From positions 105,692,501-105,756,500 of the forward strand of contig CM075346.1 of the NCBI GenBank assembly GCA_037693485.1: a DNA stretch of 64,000 nucleotides, in the 5' to 3' direction. Below the pieces are notes generated by a model, which had not been told where the DNA came from, ran no database searches, and worked only from the letters and a program-made list of their open reading frames with translations. Shown here piece after piece: positions 11,401 to 22,362 of this stretch (the stretch's first letter is position 1; the number at the start of each line of letters is the position of its first letter). The position numbers and the translations under genes were made by a program. Source of the stretch: Kitagawia praeruptora (taxonomy: Eukaryota > Streptophyta > Magnoliopsida > Apiales > Apiaceae).

Positions 11401-12032
11401 TTGAGAGTATTAAGGATTTCTTGTTGAGAGCTTCCAATGCCTCCAATCGGGGTAGGTTCCGGAGTTCTTTCCCTTTCCTTTTCTTGGTAGAACTCATCCT
11501 CTAATCTTCTCTTCTCTCTTTCATATTCTGCCTTTTTCGCCTCTAGCTCATGCCTAAGATCCCGTACTCTTCTATTTATCCTCCATGTCTCAGGTCGATG
11601 GTGATCTTTCCCGTGACGGATATGGTTAGTATCTTGGGAGGAGCCAAGGCGGGAAAAGACTGACCTGGTCGTCCTTGGTCTTTTGCTGCCATTATTGTTT
11701 GCACTATGTGCTTCGTCCTCGAGGGGAGGTTGTTCCCTCCTCCCATTGGACTGAGGTGGGTTGTTCTGTTGGTGTGGGTTTTGGAGATTTGCAGCAACAT
11801 TGAGGAGAAAATTCACTTGGTTAGGGGCGAAACGGGTCAGGTCCAAGTTGAGAGGAGGATCTTCCTCCCTTGTGCCCATTCTTTGGAGGACGGGTTCGCT
11901 GCGGTGGGAGGTACCATGGACGATATCTTGTTGAGTTCCTTGGAGTTGTTCTTCAACTTGGTTTGGATTGTTTGGATCAACCGTAGTTCGAGCTTGCAAC
12001 CTCGTGTTCTTAGACGGTCCCATCCGAGACAA
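8433..12032 (-). CDS. Truncated Gag-protease-reverse transcriptase polyprotein (Ty3/Tat-like)
   Basis: An uninterrupted frame of 1,199 codons. Gag lies around residues 240-400 (WFCRLPPRTIDTWADFKKAF; ETLENYLKRFKEAV). A short Cys/His motif (CEYHATHGHTTENC) follows. The protease core reads VLIDNGSSVDIIF, with DNG where DSG or DGG is usual. Reverse transcriptase includes WRVCVDYTDLNAACPKDPYP, DAFSGYNQI and the catalytic YVDD at about residue 1060. The protein ends FDDLKAYSTPPSSAK: the last codons come from the inverted primer site and the stop lies in the LTR. RNase H and integrase are therefore missing. The reading frame itself is undamaged, consistent with a very recent insertion. It is not a host gene. 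Confidence 0.88.
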   Translation of the reverse strand: MSRMGPSKNTRLQARTTVDPNNPNQVEEQLQGTQQDIVHGTSHRSEPVLQRMGTREEDPPLNLDLTRFAPNQVNFLLNVAANLQNPHQQNNPPQSNGRREQPPLEDEAHSANNNGSKRPRTTRSVFSRLGSSQDTNHIRHGKDHHRPETWRINRRVRDLRHELEAKKAEYEREKRRLEDEFYQEKERERTPEPTPIGGIGSSQQEILNTLNELKRKVEGEVSAGPGESPFSKRLEDESMQTHLKHPNLDSYDGNGDPEEHLSYFDQLALFYEYRDLTCCRFFASTLRGSAQRWFCRLPPRTIDTWADFKKAFLNKFKANQPHEVHTVFLETIAQRSGETLENYLKRFKEAVNKVVSVNETEALVHLRRGLDPYDCERYICKLMEHKPTTLARAYELASHFIIETEAMRVMKQTRNPPQQKPYFQKERFTFHHSQRPTHEHQVQTTHGPAPPRQKPTFDKSRLSSPTSSKPARKPEPEWTTLSMSRANILREIRNKPFYQAPPPLWTVPGDRDSSKHCEYHATHGHTTENCLSLKHFLERLVRQGLINQYLPRQITNGNNSSAPSTSQTNKDKNIVNIVIGGTQSPPRAPEAQEVMAISQKDTVGDVITFSDADLEGVNPYNTEALVVTIETRDNVVKKVLIDNGSSVDIIFTHCWERLKLEDKLEGCEEEAPLYGFGHNAVPIVGIVKLPILFGTAPRQVQHIIKLYVVNTPSSCNMILGRPTLTRLRAITSTTHLKMKFPTIAGIGEIKGDTEASKYCYGSALNLAQTDPSNMRKARTVQRRKEKRKRHLEHQRNQRKRTRDVQMVENIEQDIEEQRMDASLKKCLQKDEVPVVTPAIETEKIELVPGDGTKRISIGAGLDSVFKEGLTKLLREYADIFAWSPKEMPGIDESIAIHKLNVHKDAIPKMQKRRNFAPDRQKAIDEEIDKMLDADLICEVTYPEWVANVVLVKKANGKWRVCVDYTDLNAACPKDPYPLPSIDQLIDATAGHLMLSFMDAFSGYNQIKLAPEDREKTSFITHRGVYCYKVMPFGLINAGATYQRMMNKIFAGQLSRNMEVYVDDMIVKSLLLKTHLADLKECFEKLKAHNMKLNPDKCTFALEAGKFLGFLVSQRGIEANPEKIQAILDMRPPKTIRDVQRLTGRLAALRRFISKLAERCLPFFDTLRGATSTKIIRWTPECQATFDDLKAYSTPPSSAK
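8438..8454 (+). other. Inverted second primer binding site and recombination junction
   Basis: TGGCGCTAGAAGGAGGG follows the left LTR exactly as in the right copy. After it the two copies part completely: here the next bases (from about 8455) are antisense pol. An LTR plus about 18 bases of primer site is what plus-strand strong-stop DNA contains. Confidence 0.85.
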
Positions 12033-12102
12033 CTTGTTACTAATAACCTCTTGTTACTTCTTGCAATCTGGAAAGGATGGAGGGTCTTTCAAAGAGAAAA
12101 AG

Positions 12103-12119
12103 CCCTCCTTCTAGCGCCA
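12103..12119 (-). other. Primer binding site of the Tat-like element
   Basis: On the minus strand TGGCGCTAGAAGGAGGG, three bases inside the LTR end. The same bases follow the left LTR at 8438-8454 and the unrelated short LTR at 46541-46742, so all three use the same tRNA primer. The tRNA was not identified. Confidence 0.75.
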
Positions 12120-12121
12120 AA

Positions 12122-12781
12122 TGATAATGCTCCTCGCTCCACTCTACCGTACTTTTCCCTCTTCCGGTAAGGCTTGGACGGAAATGTGGTGTAGCTGTCG
12201 GAAGGGTATCTGCAAAACAATGCTTGACCGGGGGTGGTGGCCGTCAAGCACCTCCGGCGTGAGAGTAAGTAACTGGTGGTGGAGAATACAAGAAACAATA
12301 TCGGAAAATGTAAATACTAGTGACTGAGATTTTAGAGAGCAAATATGAAATGTGAGAGTGAGTGTGAGAATGTTCAACCCCTGTATGTGTGAGTTTACCT
12401 TGGTATTTATAGAGTTTGGTGTTACCTCCTCTTGTCCGGAAGAATGCTCCCTTCCTTGAGACAGGTGTTGATTAATAGCATGTCCCTTCCACTTTCTACT
12501 GTCAAAGTGATTACTTTCGTGAAGGCTCCACATTGTCCGGGAGTGAGAAGGAAGGCACGAGCTAGGTCCTCGAGATAATATGTTATGAAGGAGGGAACGC
12601 TCTTTGTCCAGGAGGTTGAATGTGCTGGAGGAGGAATGTGCCTTTTGTCCGGAAGGAGAAGCATTGCCTTAGCTTATTTTTCTTAGTCAACTTTGGGGTG
12701 TGGCAAGTTGTCCACTAGGCATTCTCGAGATATAGTTACATTATAAGGATAAAAGAGTTTTTCTTCGGGAGGGTATTATCA
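12122..12781 (-). repeat. LTR (right copy, minus orientation), 660 bp
   Basis: Inverted counterpart of 7776-8435, of exactly the same length. This is the 5' LTR that would drive the Gag-Pol frame; its TATA box falls at about 12403-12410 on the minus strand. Confidence 0.9.
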
Positions 12782-12786
12782 AGGGG

Positions 12787-14777
12787 TATATAGAATTAAA
12801 CTATTTAATAGATAAAAGATAAGTTAACTCTAATCATCATAGTTTTTTTTTTTCGCACTTATTAACGTAGGAGCTAAACAATTGATGCTTAAAACATGCA
12901 CAATTTATTAGTTTGCTCCAAATTTTCATTTTAAATATCAATATTAGATAAAATATTATAATATAGAGAAAACACTGGCTAGAACAGTTTCTGCCAACCA
13001 CATATATGTTAAACATTATAATAAAATACACTTAAACAATAACATGAATTTATAATACTTAATCACGTATTAAATTAAGCAATAAATTTATTAATCATTC
13101 ATTTCAATTCTCAATTCTGTTAAGCGAAAGTACTTATCATAATGTTAGTGTGCATAAATCTACAATTTTCAATATTTTTATACACGTTAATCACTCGAGG
13201 TCCATTTGTGATAAATAGACTCATTGCTTTCTTTTCTTCTCAACTCTATTTATTTTTGCTAAATTTTTGAAAGTTAAGGTAAAGGGCCATTTAAAAAAAA
13301 TGAATTTACATTTTTGAATTATCATTAAGTTTAAATCATTAAAGAATTATTTGTTTATATTTACCTTTTCGATATACGAATATAAAGTACACAAATAAAT
13401 TTAATATCGATTTTGGGTTAGTCTTTGGGTATATGACGTGAGATAAAAGTACACAAAATAAATAAAAAATAAATAAATACTTTAAAATTATATAGATACA
13501 TGTTATCAATAATTATTGTATACAATTTTTACCAAAATAAAATAGATACTAGTTAATATTGTAAGTTTAACAAAATTTGATCCCACTTTACTCGTTATGA
13601 CTTACTAACTTAAGACTCAATTAGTACAAATTTAACTGGAAAAATAAATATTTATTTACTTTTATTTATTTATAATATTTTTATTTTTATCTAAAATTGA
13701 AGGAAATACAACACGTCACAGAATTACACGAATCATTAACTGGTCATACATTGGTTTAACATTCATGTAGACGAACACGAAAGTAAACGTCATTAAAATG
13801 TATAAAATGAATGAATTGTCAAGTCTATTCAATTTACTTTACTATTATAATTTGATTTTATTATTCCAAAATTATTTAAAGAAAATTATTTCATTATATT
13901 TTATGAACTTATTTCCTTCTCTATAATAATATCATTAACATTTATTGTTTAATTGTAAAAATAATTTATAATTAAAAAAATAAAAAATGACAAATAATTG
14001 ACAGAACTGAAAAAATTGTTTAAAATGATCTCGATATTTTGTAAGGTACAACGAAATTGGACCGATATATTGTATCTCATCACAAATTTTAAATTAAAAT
14101 CCAATCAAATTGAGTCTTGCATAAGATGATTTCATTGAATGTGGGTTATACATTTATAGTTAATTACTAATGTAAAAATATTTAATACTATAATTAATCC
14201 TATTAAATGAGTAAACAAACGGAAATTGAAATTTTAATTCACCATAATTCATAATTTTATCAACAGATTCTTGTTAGCATGTGGTTTTTTTACGTCACTG
14301 CATTGCTAACTTTATTAGTAGTGTCGTTTTACATAGAGATTTGTTTGCAAGAAACATTTTTGTACAACAAAAAATAGTAATTATTTTGAATAAAAGAGGC
14401 AAAATCTAATAAATAACTTAGGTCTAGGAAGATCACTAAACAATAAAAATTAAGTAGTTTACTCCAATTTCTTATCATAAATTTAAAATAAATAATTTAT
14501 CATATAATAAATTATTATAATCAGTTTTCTATCCACAAAAAATAGAAAAATGATAGTAGCATCCTATCAAGTAACTGCTTTAGCAGGAAAATATATACCT
14601 AATCATAGCTTAAGAATTCATTTAAATGGCATGGTGGGATTGGTTTACCATTCAATTTGTATGCTTATAGTTATAATCAAATTATGTTAAAAGTTTTATT
14701 CTAATCACTATTTTTGTTCTCCTTATCTTCATTTAAATTTTTAGTTAAATTTAATTGTTTAGTGAATATCCACATAC
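12787..14777. other. AT-rich intergenic DNA
   Basis: About 2 kb of very AT-rich sequence with no supported gene, RNA gene or transposon terminus. Confidence 0.5.
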
Positions 14778-14880
14778 GTACACTACGCCATAAATGCTCA
14801 TATGCATAGAAAGTGTTTCACTAAAAGTGTTTTGTTAGATATGAAATTTTGGCTCTAATCAAACAGAACTTGAACTGGTG

Positions 14881-16900
14881 TTTCAAAAAATTTCTTGGTG
14901 TATTTGGTTTGGTTTTATAACGGTCAAACCGGTCAAAGTATACTTTCCTTCTAACTAGTCTTGTCCGGAATGATGAATCTATTTTTTTAAATTATTTTTT
15001 CAACGGTCCAATCTTACGGATGTCAAGATATGACTATTTTAGCGAAGTAGTAAATTTTTAAAAAATTTGCTAGATGTATTTGGTTTGGTTTTATAACGGT
15101 CAAACCGGTCAAAGTAGACTTTCCTTCTAACTAGTCTTGTCCGAATGATAAATCTATTTTTTTAAATTATTTTTTCGACGTTCCAATCTTACGGATGTCA
15201 AGATATGACTATTTTAGAGAAGTGGTAAATTTTTCAAAAAATTTTGCTAGATGTATTTGGTTTGGTTTTATAACGGTCAAACCGGTCAAAGTAGACTTTC
15301 CTTCTAACTAGTCTTGTCCCGAATGATGAATCTATTTTTTTAAATTATTTTTTCGACGTTCCAATCTTACGGATGTCAAGATATGACTATTTTAGTGAAG
15401 TGGTAAATTTTTTAAAAAATTGCTAGATGTATTTGGTTTGGTTTTATAACGGTCAAACCGGTCAAAGTAGACTTTCTTTCTAACTAGTCTTGTCCCGAAT
15501 GATGAATCTATTTTTTAAAATTATTTTTTTGACGTTCCAATCTTACGGATGTCAAGATATGATGGTTTTAGGGAAGTGGTAAATTTTTTAAAAAATTGCT
15601 AGATGTATTTGGTTTGGTTTTATAACGGTCAAATCGGTCGAAGTAGACTTTCCTTCTAACTAGTCTTGTCCCGAATGATGAATCTATTTTTTTAAATTAT
15701 TTTTTCGACGTTCTAATCTTACGGATGTCAAGATATGACTATTTTAGTGAAGTGGTAAATTTTTTAAAAATTTGCTAGATGTATTTGGTTTGGTTTTATA
15801 ACGGTCAAACAGGTCAAAGTAGACTTTCCTTCTAACTAGTCTTGTCCCGAATGATGAATCTATTTTTTTAAATTATTTTTTCGACGTTCCAATCTTACGG
15901 ATGTCAAGATATGACGGTTTTAGGGAAGTGGTAAATTTTTAAAAAAATTGCTAGATGTATTTGATTTGGTTTTATAACGGTCAAACCGGTCAAAGTAGAC
16001 TTTCCTTCTAACTAGTCTTGTCCCGAATGATGAATCTATTTTTTTTAATTATTTTTTCGACGTTCCAATCTTACGGATGTCAAGATATGACTATTTTATT
16101 GAAGTGGTAAATTTTAAAAAATTTGCTAGATTTATTTTGTTTGGTTTTATAACGGTCAAACCGGTCAAAGTAGACTTTCCTTCTAACTAGTCTTGTCCCG
16201 AATGATGAATCTATTTTTTAAATTATTTTTTCGAGGTTCCAATCTTACGGATGTCAAGATATGACTATTTTAGTGAAGTGGTAAATTTTAAAAAATTTGT
16301 TAGATGTATTTGGTTTGGTTTTATAACGATCAAACCGGTCAAAGTAGGCTTTCCTTTTAACTAGTCTTGTCCCGAACGATGAATCGATTTTTTTAAATTA
16401 TTTTTTCGACGTTCCAAATGTACGGATGTCAAGATCTAACGATTTTAGTGATGTGGTAAATTTTTAAAAAATTTGCTATATTTATTTTGTTTGGTTTTGT
16501 AACGGTCAAACCGGTCAAAGTGGAATTTCCTTTTAACTAGTCTTGTCCCGAATGATGAATCTATTTTTTTAAATTATTTTTTCGACGTTCGAAACGTACG
16601 GATGTCAAAATCTAACGATTTTAATGATGTGGTAATTTTTTAAAAAATTTGCTAGATGTATTTGGTTTGGTTTTATAACGGTCAAACCGGTCAAAGTAAG
16701 CTTTCCTTTTAACTAGTCTTTTCCCGAACGATGAATCTATTTTTTAAAATTATTTTTTCGATGTTCCAAATGTACGGATGACAAGATCTAACGATTTTAG
16801 TGATGTGGTAAATTTTAAAAAAATTTACTAGATCTATTTGATATGATTTTATAACAATTAAATCGGTCAAAGTAGGTTTTCCTTTTTAAAATATTTGCTA
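14881..16900 (+). repeat. Satellite-like tandem array, 12 units of about 176 bp
   Basis: The word TATTTGGTTTGGTTTTATAA or a close variant begins near 14901, 15077, 15254, 15430, 15606, 15782, 15958, 16133, 16307, 16483, 16659 and 16835, a spacing of 174-177 bp. Each unit also has a TTCGACGTTCCAATCTTACG-type box followed by GATGTCAAGAT. Units at the right (from about 16300) are more diverged. The unit is clearly related to the array at 60123-62310. Confidence 0.92.
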
Positions 16901-17260
16901 GATGTGATTTTGATTATATTACACATATTCTATACAAGTAAAATAATTAAAATTAATTATATTAACAAAAGTATATCAATAAAGCACACATTACACGTAT
17001 AATTTTTTTTGTTAAAAATAAAATGAAATCAAATAGGCGGCTAATTATCCCGCTCTATACTTTTCACATCCCGCTCTCTACTTTTCACTTTATACTCTTT
17101 TTTCTTTACCTATTACTGACACATACATTATATCCACACACACATTTCAGTTCAAACTTCAAACCTATCGATTCACAAATCTAACACCGACCTATTTCAG
17201 ATCCGTGTTCTAATTATAACTCAGATTCATTACTTTGTTTGAATCTTAAAAACAACAAAT

Positions 17261-17344
17261 CCCCCAATTTGAGTTTCTTGAATTAGGGTTTTTGGATGAA
17301 TTCCCCCAATTTGAGTTTCTTGAATTAGGGTTTTTGGATTAATT
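17261..17344 (+). repeat. Tandem duplication, 2 x 42 bp
   Basis: The unit starting CCCCCAATTTGAGTTTCTTG occurs at 17261 and 17303 with almost no difference. It lies in UTR-like sequence of a captured gene region in the CACTA element. Confidence 0.85.
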
Positions 17345-17640
17345 CATTTGCTCTGTCTTCTTCGTTCACAGTTCAAACACAACCAAGACCATTTCCTTGT
17401 TTATTTTGGTTTTAAAACACAGACACCAAACACCCCTCCTCTTCTTCGTTCTATTCAAACAGGCACCAAACCCCATCTCCTTCTTTTTCTTTCTTCTACT
17501 TCCATGTGAATTGTCATATAACCGGACCCTAATCTAAAGAGTACAGAGGTTTAGAGTTCAGCATTCCTAAAGGTACCATGCTACTAAGCTTTGAACTTTT
17601 AATACTTAATGACCTATAGTAACTTGGTATCTTCTTATAG

Positions 17641-17744
17641 ATATTATTAGCCCATGGTGGATTTGGGCATTTTGGATCTCCCCTTTATCCTATGGGCAAC
17701 GTGCTATATCTGTTAATGAGTTTACTGCCATGAGATGGATGGAG
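17641..17744 (+). pseudogene. Captured exon of a PDR-type ABCG transporter
   Basis: Between a plausible acceptor (…TTATAG, ending 17640) and donor (GTATGC, 17745) the frame reads SPWWIWAFWISPLSYGQRAI then SVNEFTAMRWME. This is a conserved C-terminal membrane-domain segment of full-size PDR/ABCG transporters (WWIWGYWxSPLxYGxxAxxVNE). No ATP-binding cassette or neighbouring transporter exon was found, so it is a single exon carried by the CACTA element and not a working gene. Confidence 0.75.
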
Positions 17745-18762
17745 GTATGCCTTCAGTTAATATTGCATAGTGCACTATATTATATCCTTCAATATAAAAA
17801 CAAACACTAAGCATCTTTATCCACACTCTCATAATAACTGCTTAATTAGACTTGCAACTTCGTAGAAACTTGTATTAGGAAACAAAACAATTGGATTCAG
17901 TGTTCTTCATTTACATAGTAATCCCTGTAGATGCTGAAGAATATAATACTACTATTGGTACTGGTTGAAATATCTCAAACTTGTCTCTTTTACACTTATA
18001 TTTCAATATAAGATTATGTTATAAGATAATGGTTTGTAAACTTAAACTTAAATACTCATTTGCGCCAGTCAGTTGACAGTGCCCTGTTCAGTTTTCCACT
18101 CTCCCTCTGAATTTTTTTGTCAGTGAACTGTTTTTTTATGTATGTGTACTTAATCCAAAGTGATTTTTCTTTTACTGATCAGCTAATATTTGACTTTTGC
18201 TTTCTGGAACTTGTAGTTGTTGCGGGATCGTTAGCCGGTTCATTGCTGTGCATTCTCAATGTAATCTCTCTGTTCACCTTATAAATTATTCTATAATGAG
18301 TATCCTAATTAGAGAAACAAAGACTAGCAGATTACTCTTTAAATGATATTTTATTAGATCATTATCTTCTACTTGAATACTAATATGCATTCATTACTCT
18401 TTAAATTTTTGTATATTATTCAGATATAAACATAGACAGATACATCACAGTCTTCTGAGCTTGGCATGCATTGGAATCTAATTACATGTTCTAATAAACA
18501 AGATTAGTTAAGATACTGAATATTTGTAAGTGTGAGAGAACACAGACATGTTTCTACTACCAGTTCCCTTTAATATATACCAAGATGAGATAATTATTCC
18601 AGTAAGTTCTTTTCACTAATTTCCTTTTCGTTAATGGACAAGTGAATTGGTAAGGCAATGTTCTTGCAGAATTCATGCTTTACAATATTTATTTAAAAAT
18701 AGATTAAGAAAATGACTTGTAGAAGTTGACCATCCATAACACTAGCTAGTCTGTCTGAGGTT

Positions 18763-18957
18763 TTGGCATTTGTAGTTGGCAGTTTTATTCCAATGCCTGT
18801 ATGTCGAGTTGAGGATATTCTGAATCGTCCATCAGTTGAGGAGGCATGTGAGAAAATTAATAGCCTTGCAAAGGCAAAAGAACTTGACTCGTCTTTGATT
18901 GTCTTGATAAACAGTGCTTGGGCTTCAACAAAAGAGTCTACAACCATGAAAAATGAG
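18763..18957 (+). pseudogene. Captured exon-like segment, parent gene not recognised
   Basis: An open stretch encoding PMPVCRVEDILNRPSVEEAC, then EKINSLAKAKELDSSLIVLI and a tail ending KESTTMKNE at a perfect splice donor (GAG/GTAAGG, 18958). The composition is protein-like (charged, helical), unlike the AT-rich surroundings. I do not recognise the family with confidence. It probably derives from a host gene captured by the CACTA element, like the ABC-transporter exon 1 kb upstream. Confidence 0.5.
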
Positions 18958-20099
18958 GTAAGGATGATAGTGTATATTACCTTCCTCTCATTTGTTAGCG
19001 ATGTTTGACTCATTTTGTGAAATCAAATTTCTTTACAAAATGTAGAAACACGGTATTCTTTTGATCTCGATATGCAATATAATAGGGGTTATTATCGTAA
19101 CTGTTTAAGTATAATTATTAAAACTGAATTCTGAGATACGATAGGTATGTACATTGGGATATTAAGTTCCCCAATCCCCTGTTATGTAAATCATACATTA
19201 AATTAACCTAGGCAAAGGCTCAAGCAAATATGTATTCGCCTTAAATTAGTAACATAGGTATTCGTTTTGACATCTATGTACCCCACACTTGTATTAATTT
19301 ATAATTTTGTCACCTCCGTGTTCGTGGACCAGCAGAATGTCATTAAGACATTAACATAAGTTGCTGCTATAGGTAATGATATGTTGTAGATTTATAAATT
19401 CTGTGATTATCTCATTCAATTTATGTTTAAAGTTAAAGCCTTTTCCTGTTTTTGAATTTTAAATAAAACAGATTTTTAAATTAGTTTTACACAAATGGGT
19501 GCAAATTCAGGATTCATATAGTTATAGCATATTTGTATTAGTTTCAAGTGTTCAGCAAGGAAAATTAATTTGGTTCTTTTAATGTCGTTAGGTGAATAGG
19601 ATTGCTTACTCAGTTTTATGCCAAATAAATCCTTCGTTATGTATCATATATAGATCAAGGGTGTCCTTGAAGGAGTTATAAATGTCAAGTTCAGGCCTCA
19701 GGGAGAAAGTTATGTATCAAGAGTGTAATAAATATATATGGTCTGTGAAATAAGAATACTGAAGAAAAATATTGGTCTGTGTTAAAATCTACTTCACCGT
19801 GGACTGATTTTGTTTATGCTTTCTTATTAACCTATTTCACAGATGGAGCGATAGGCATAGCTGCCACTGTTGCAGCGCTTGTGGCCGATGGACTTGCAGC
19901 TGCAATCTCGAGTTGTTACAATCTATTTAAAATTATGTTGGATTCCTTTTGGATGTATTAGTAAGGGTTTTATTAGGTATTAGTAAGATGTTGGTGTGGA
20001 TGATTGTAACTATTTGGTGGCTGGTTGAATATTTTGGATGGCTTTGAATGCCTTTGAATGTATTTTGATGGGTTTCTTTATGTAAGAAATAGAATATTG

Positions 20100-20750
20100 C
20101 AGAAATTTTAATTAAAGCGTTGCATATGATATTTCTAGTGTTGCATTTGGTAAATGTAGTGTTGCCTTTGATAAGATTCTAGTGTTTTAAAAAGCAAATA
20201 AAAGCGTTGCATTACATGGATGTGGGCCCCAGTGCTGATCTGGCACATGGGACCCAGTGCTGATGGGCATGTGGGACCCAGTGCTGATGTGGCATGTGGG
20301 ACCCACAGCTGACGTGGCATGGTAGGTCCCACTGTTGACATGGCAAGTGGACCCCATGTTGACGTGGTAAGTGGGTCATACATGCTAACGTGGTAAGTGG
20401 GTCCTACATGCTGACGTGGCATGCCAACTAGACTATTGCTGACGTGGCATGCCAGCTGGACCCATTGATGATGTGGCAAGCTAGTGGGACCCACTTAGTG
20501 ACGTGGAATTGTAATTTTATCTAATGTCAAATGCAACGCCTTTTTGGTGTTGGATTTGCGTGCTCTGGTGTTGCATTATATGTCAGATCCAACGCTTATT
20601 GATGTTGCTTTAGATGCCAAAAAGCATTAGATTATGGGGTCTAACAGGACGCTCGCGGATGCAACGCCCCCTGGTGTTGCATTTGATCTAACCCAACGCT
20701 TTTTTGGCCTAAAGCAACAGTAAACATGGCGTTGCATATGTGCGTTTTTG
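20100..20750. repeat. CACTA right subterminal repeats with an inner minisatellite
   Basis: Words of the type GTGTTGCATTTG occur many times in both orientations in 20115-20215 and 20525-20740, up to the right end. CACTA transposons carry such subterminal motifs as transposase-binding sites. Between them, 20215-20510 is a degenerate 25-bp tandem repeat, consensus near GCTGATGTGGCATGTGGGAC plus CCAGT, about 11 units; several units contain TGACGTGGCA, an ACGT-core sequence. Confidence 0.75.
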
Positions 20751-20761
20751 GTGTAGTGGTA

Positions 20762-22362
20762 ATCTCATGTTATTATTGAGTATCAGTTATACAAATTGAA
20801 AATGCACATCTAGAGGGGGTGATTAGGTGTAAATGGCTAACTATGTCCAATTTTAATAATTATCAGAAACAGCTTACTGATTCCAATTTTAACAAATGCA
20901 AATGGTACGCTGAATGTAAACGGTAAGCTGAATGCACAAGCAGTAAATAAAGTGCAGAAAGATAAAGAACACAAGAGACTTTTATCCAGGTTCGACCCCT
21001 AATCCCCTATGGTCTACGTCCCGGTCCCTTACCAACCTCGTAAGAGAATATATTATTGATCAATGATAATCCAATTACAAGATACAACAATATATCACCC
21101 TCAAACCCAACTGCTAACACAAATGGCTTGCTGAATAGACCTGAAACAGATTCTGCTCTCTAAGCTATACTACCCTAGTATACTTCCCTAGCACAAACCT
21201 CGAATCCCTACTATTCCAAGCCAAGTGTTCAACAACTAAACAATTACAAATCGAACCATACCAGCTGCTGACAAATGGCTTGTTGAACACCTGTTTCTGA
21301 ACTTGCTCTCTAAGCTATACTTCCTAAGTATACTTCTCTAGCAACGTTCACCAAACCCTAGTTCCCTAGCCAATATGTCCAACAATTAATACTTACAAAT
21401 CGAACAATACAAATGAGATAGTTACAACTCAAACTATGGATTCTCTAAATAAACAATGCGGATAGATATATAAATGAGCTCAAAGAGAATCGATGTAAAA
21501 GATTTTGCAAAGTAGAAAAACCAAGTTGTTTTGTTCTTGATGTTCTTCAATTAGCAACCGAAAATCTGAACAAGAACAGATATATAAAGCTATACAATTA
21601 ACGGTCAGAAACAAATCCAACAACTTAACCTCTGAATCCAATTCAACGTTCAAGTTTGTTAGGAACAATTTCTAACGTTAATGTATACATTAGATAGAAG
21701 ATAGAAAAGAATAAAACATTCAGTAGATGTATCTTCTGAAAATATAGGAGTAAAAACCGTATAGAAGTGTTTGAATAAAAGAAAGATAGAGTTTTAAAAG
21801 AAACAAACTCCTATAATTAAGGAAATCAATTTTGAATGAAAAGATATGTTTAAGATAAGCTCAGATATTTTTATTTCCCAGTTATGCACCACGATATTGT
21901 AGAAGGGGGGTTGAATACAATCTCAACTAAATTCTTTCAAAGTGATGAGGTCTTGATAAATTATTATATAAGAACATAAAGAAAACAAGATAAATGAATT
22001 ATCTAAAACACATACAATACACGATATAAAAAATCTCAGGTGGGTTGGCTTATAAGCTTGATCCACCTGATGGTTGTATTTGAAGATATTTTTCTGCGTA
22101 ATAATAAACAGTTGTGGTTACAATGTTTTAGTGTTTACAAGAAAACCTAAAGCTATCAGCCTTGTGATCAGTGTTTTCTTCTCTACTAAAATTATGTTGC
22201 TCATATAGCTTATTTAAACTATATGAAGACAAGTAAGCTACGTGAAATGTAATGATACATTTCTGATATAACTTGTCACACACACATACTCAAAGTGATA
22301 TCCATTTCTGGAATTATCTTGAAAGTCTTCTCTCCTTGATTTGGACAATCCCAGCATGCTTC
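20762..22362 (-). mobile_element. LTR debris, Sirevirus-like
   Basis: Contains GTAGAAGGGGGGTTGAATAC (about 21900), closely matching the inside edge of the Sirevirus LTR at 31430-33417, and typical LTR text such as CCCTATGGTCTACGTCCCGG (about 21006). A degenerate direct duplication is present: AAATGGCTTGCTGAATAGAC (about 21120) and AAATGGCTTGTTGAACACCT (about 21275), each followed by CTCTCTAAGCTATACT. Exact ends were not resolved. Confidence 0.5.

Larger units (their letters stand above)
7776..12781 (-). mobile_element. Ty3/Tat-like retrotransposon with inverted LTRs
   Basis: A 5,006-bp unit flanked by a perfect 5-bp target duplication AGGGG (7771-7775 and 12782-12786). Its two 660-bp LTRs are in opposite orientation, so both outer ends are the LTR start TGATAATACC. 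Reading from the right on the minus strand it has LTR, primer site, leader, Gag-protease-RT, then directly the complement of primer site plus LTR. RNase H, integrase and polypurine tract are absent. The open frames inside the two LTRs mirror each other without visible change, so the insertion is young. It must have used integrase from another copy. Confidence 0.9.
14781..20758. mobile_element. CACTA (EnSpm/CMC) element carrying a satellite and host exons
   Basis: The left end CACTACGCCATAAATGCTCA (14781) and the complement of the right end, CACTACACCAAAAACGCACA, agree over about 26 bp with few mismatches. A 3-bp target duplication GTA flanks both (14778-14780, 20759-20761). The 5,978-bp interior has no transposase. 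It holds a 12-unit tandem array (14881-16900), UTR-like DNA (17040-17600), an ABC-transporter exon (17641-17744), another exon-like segment (18763-18957), and a right subterminal zone full of GTTGCATTTG-type words. It is non-autonomous and gene-capturing. Confidence 0.88.

Noticed and set aside
11706..12170. Frames on the plus strand over the Gag-Pol gene
   Set aside because: Antisense shadows of the 1,199-codon polyprotein.
19779..19961. 60-codon hydrophobic frame in the CACTA interior
   Set aside because: No family recognised and no splice or start context. It may be chance.
20135..20494. 119-codon open frame rich in Gly-Pro-Thr
   Set aside because: It is the translation of the degenerate 25-bp minisatellite in the CACTA right end.
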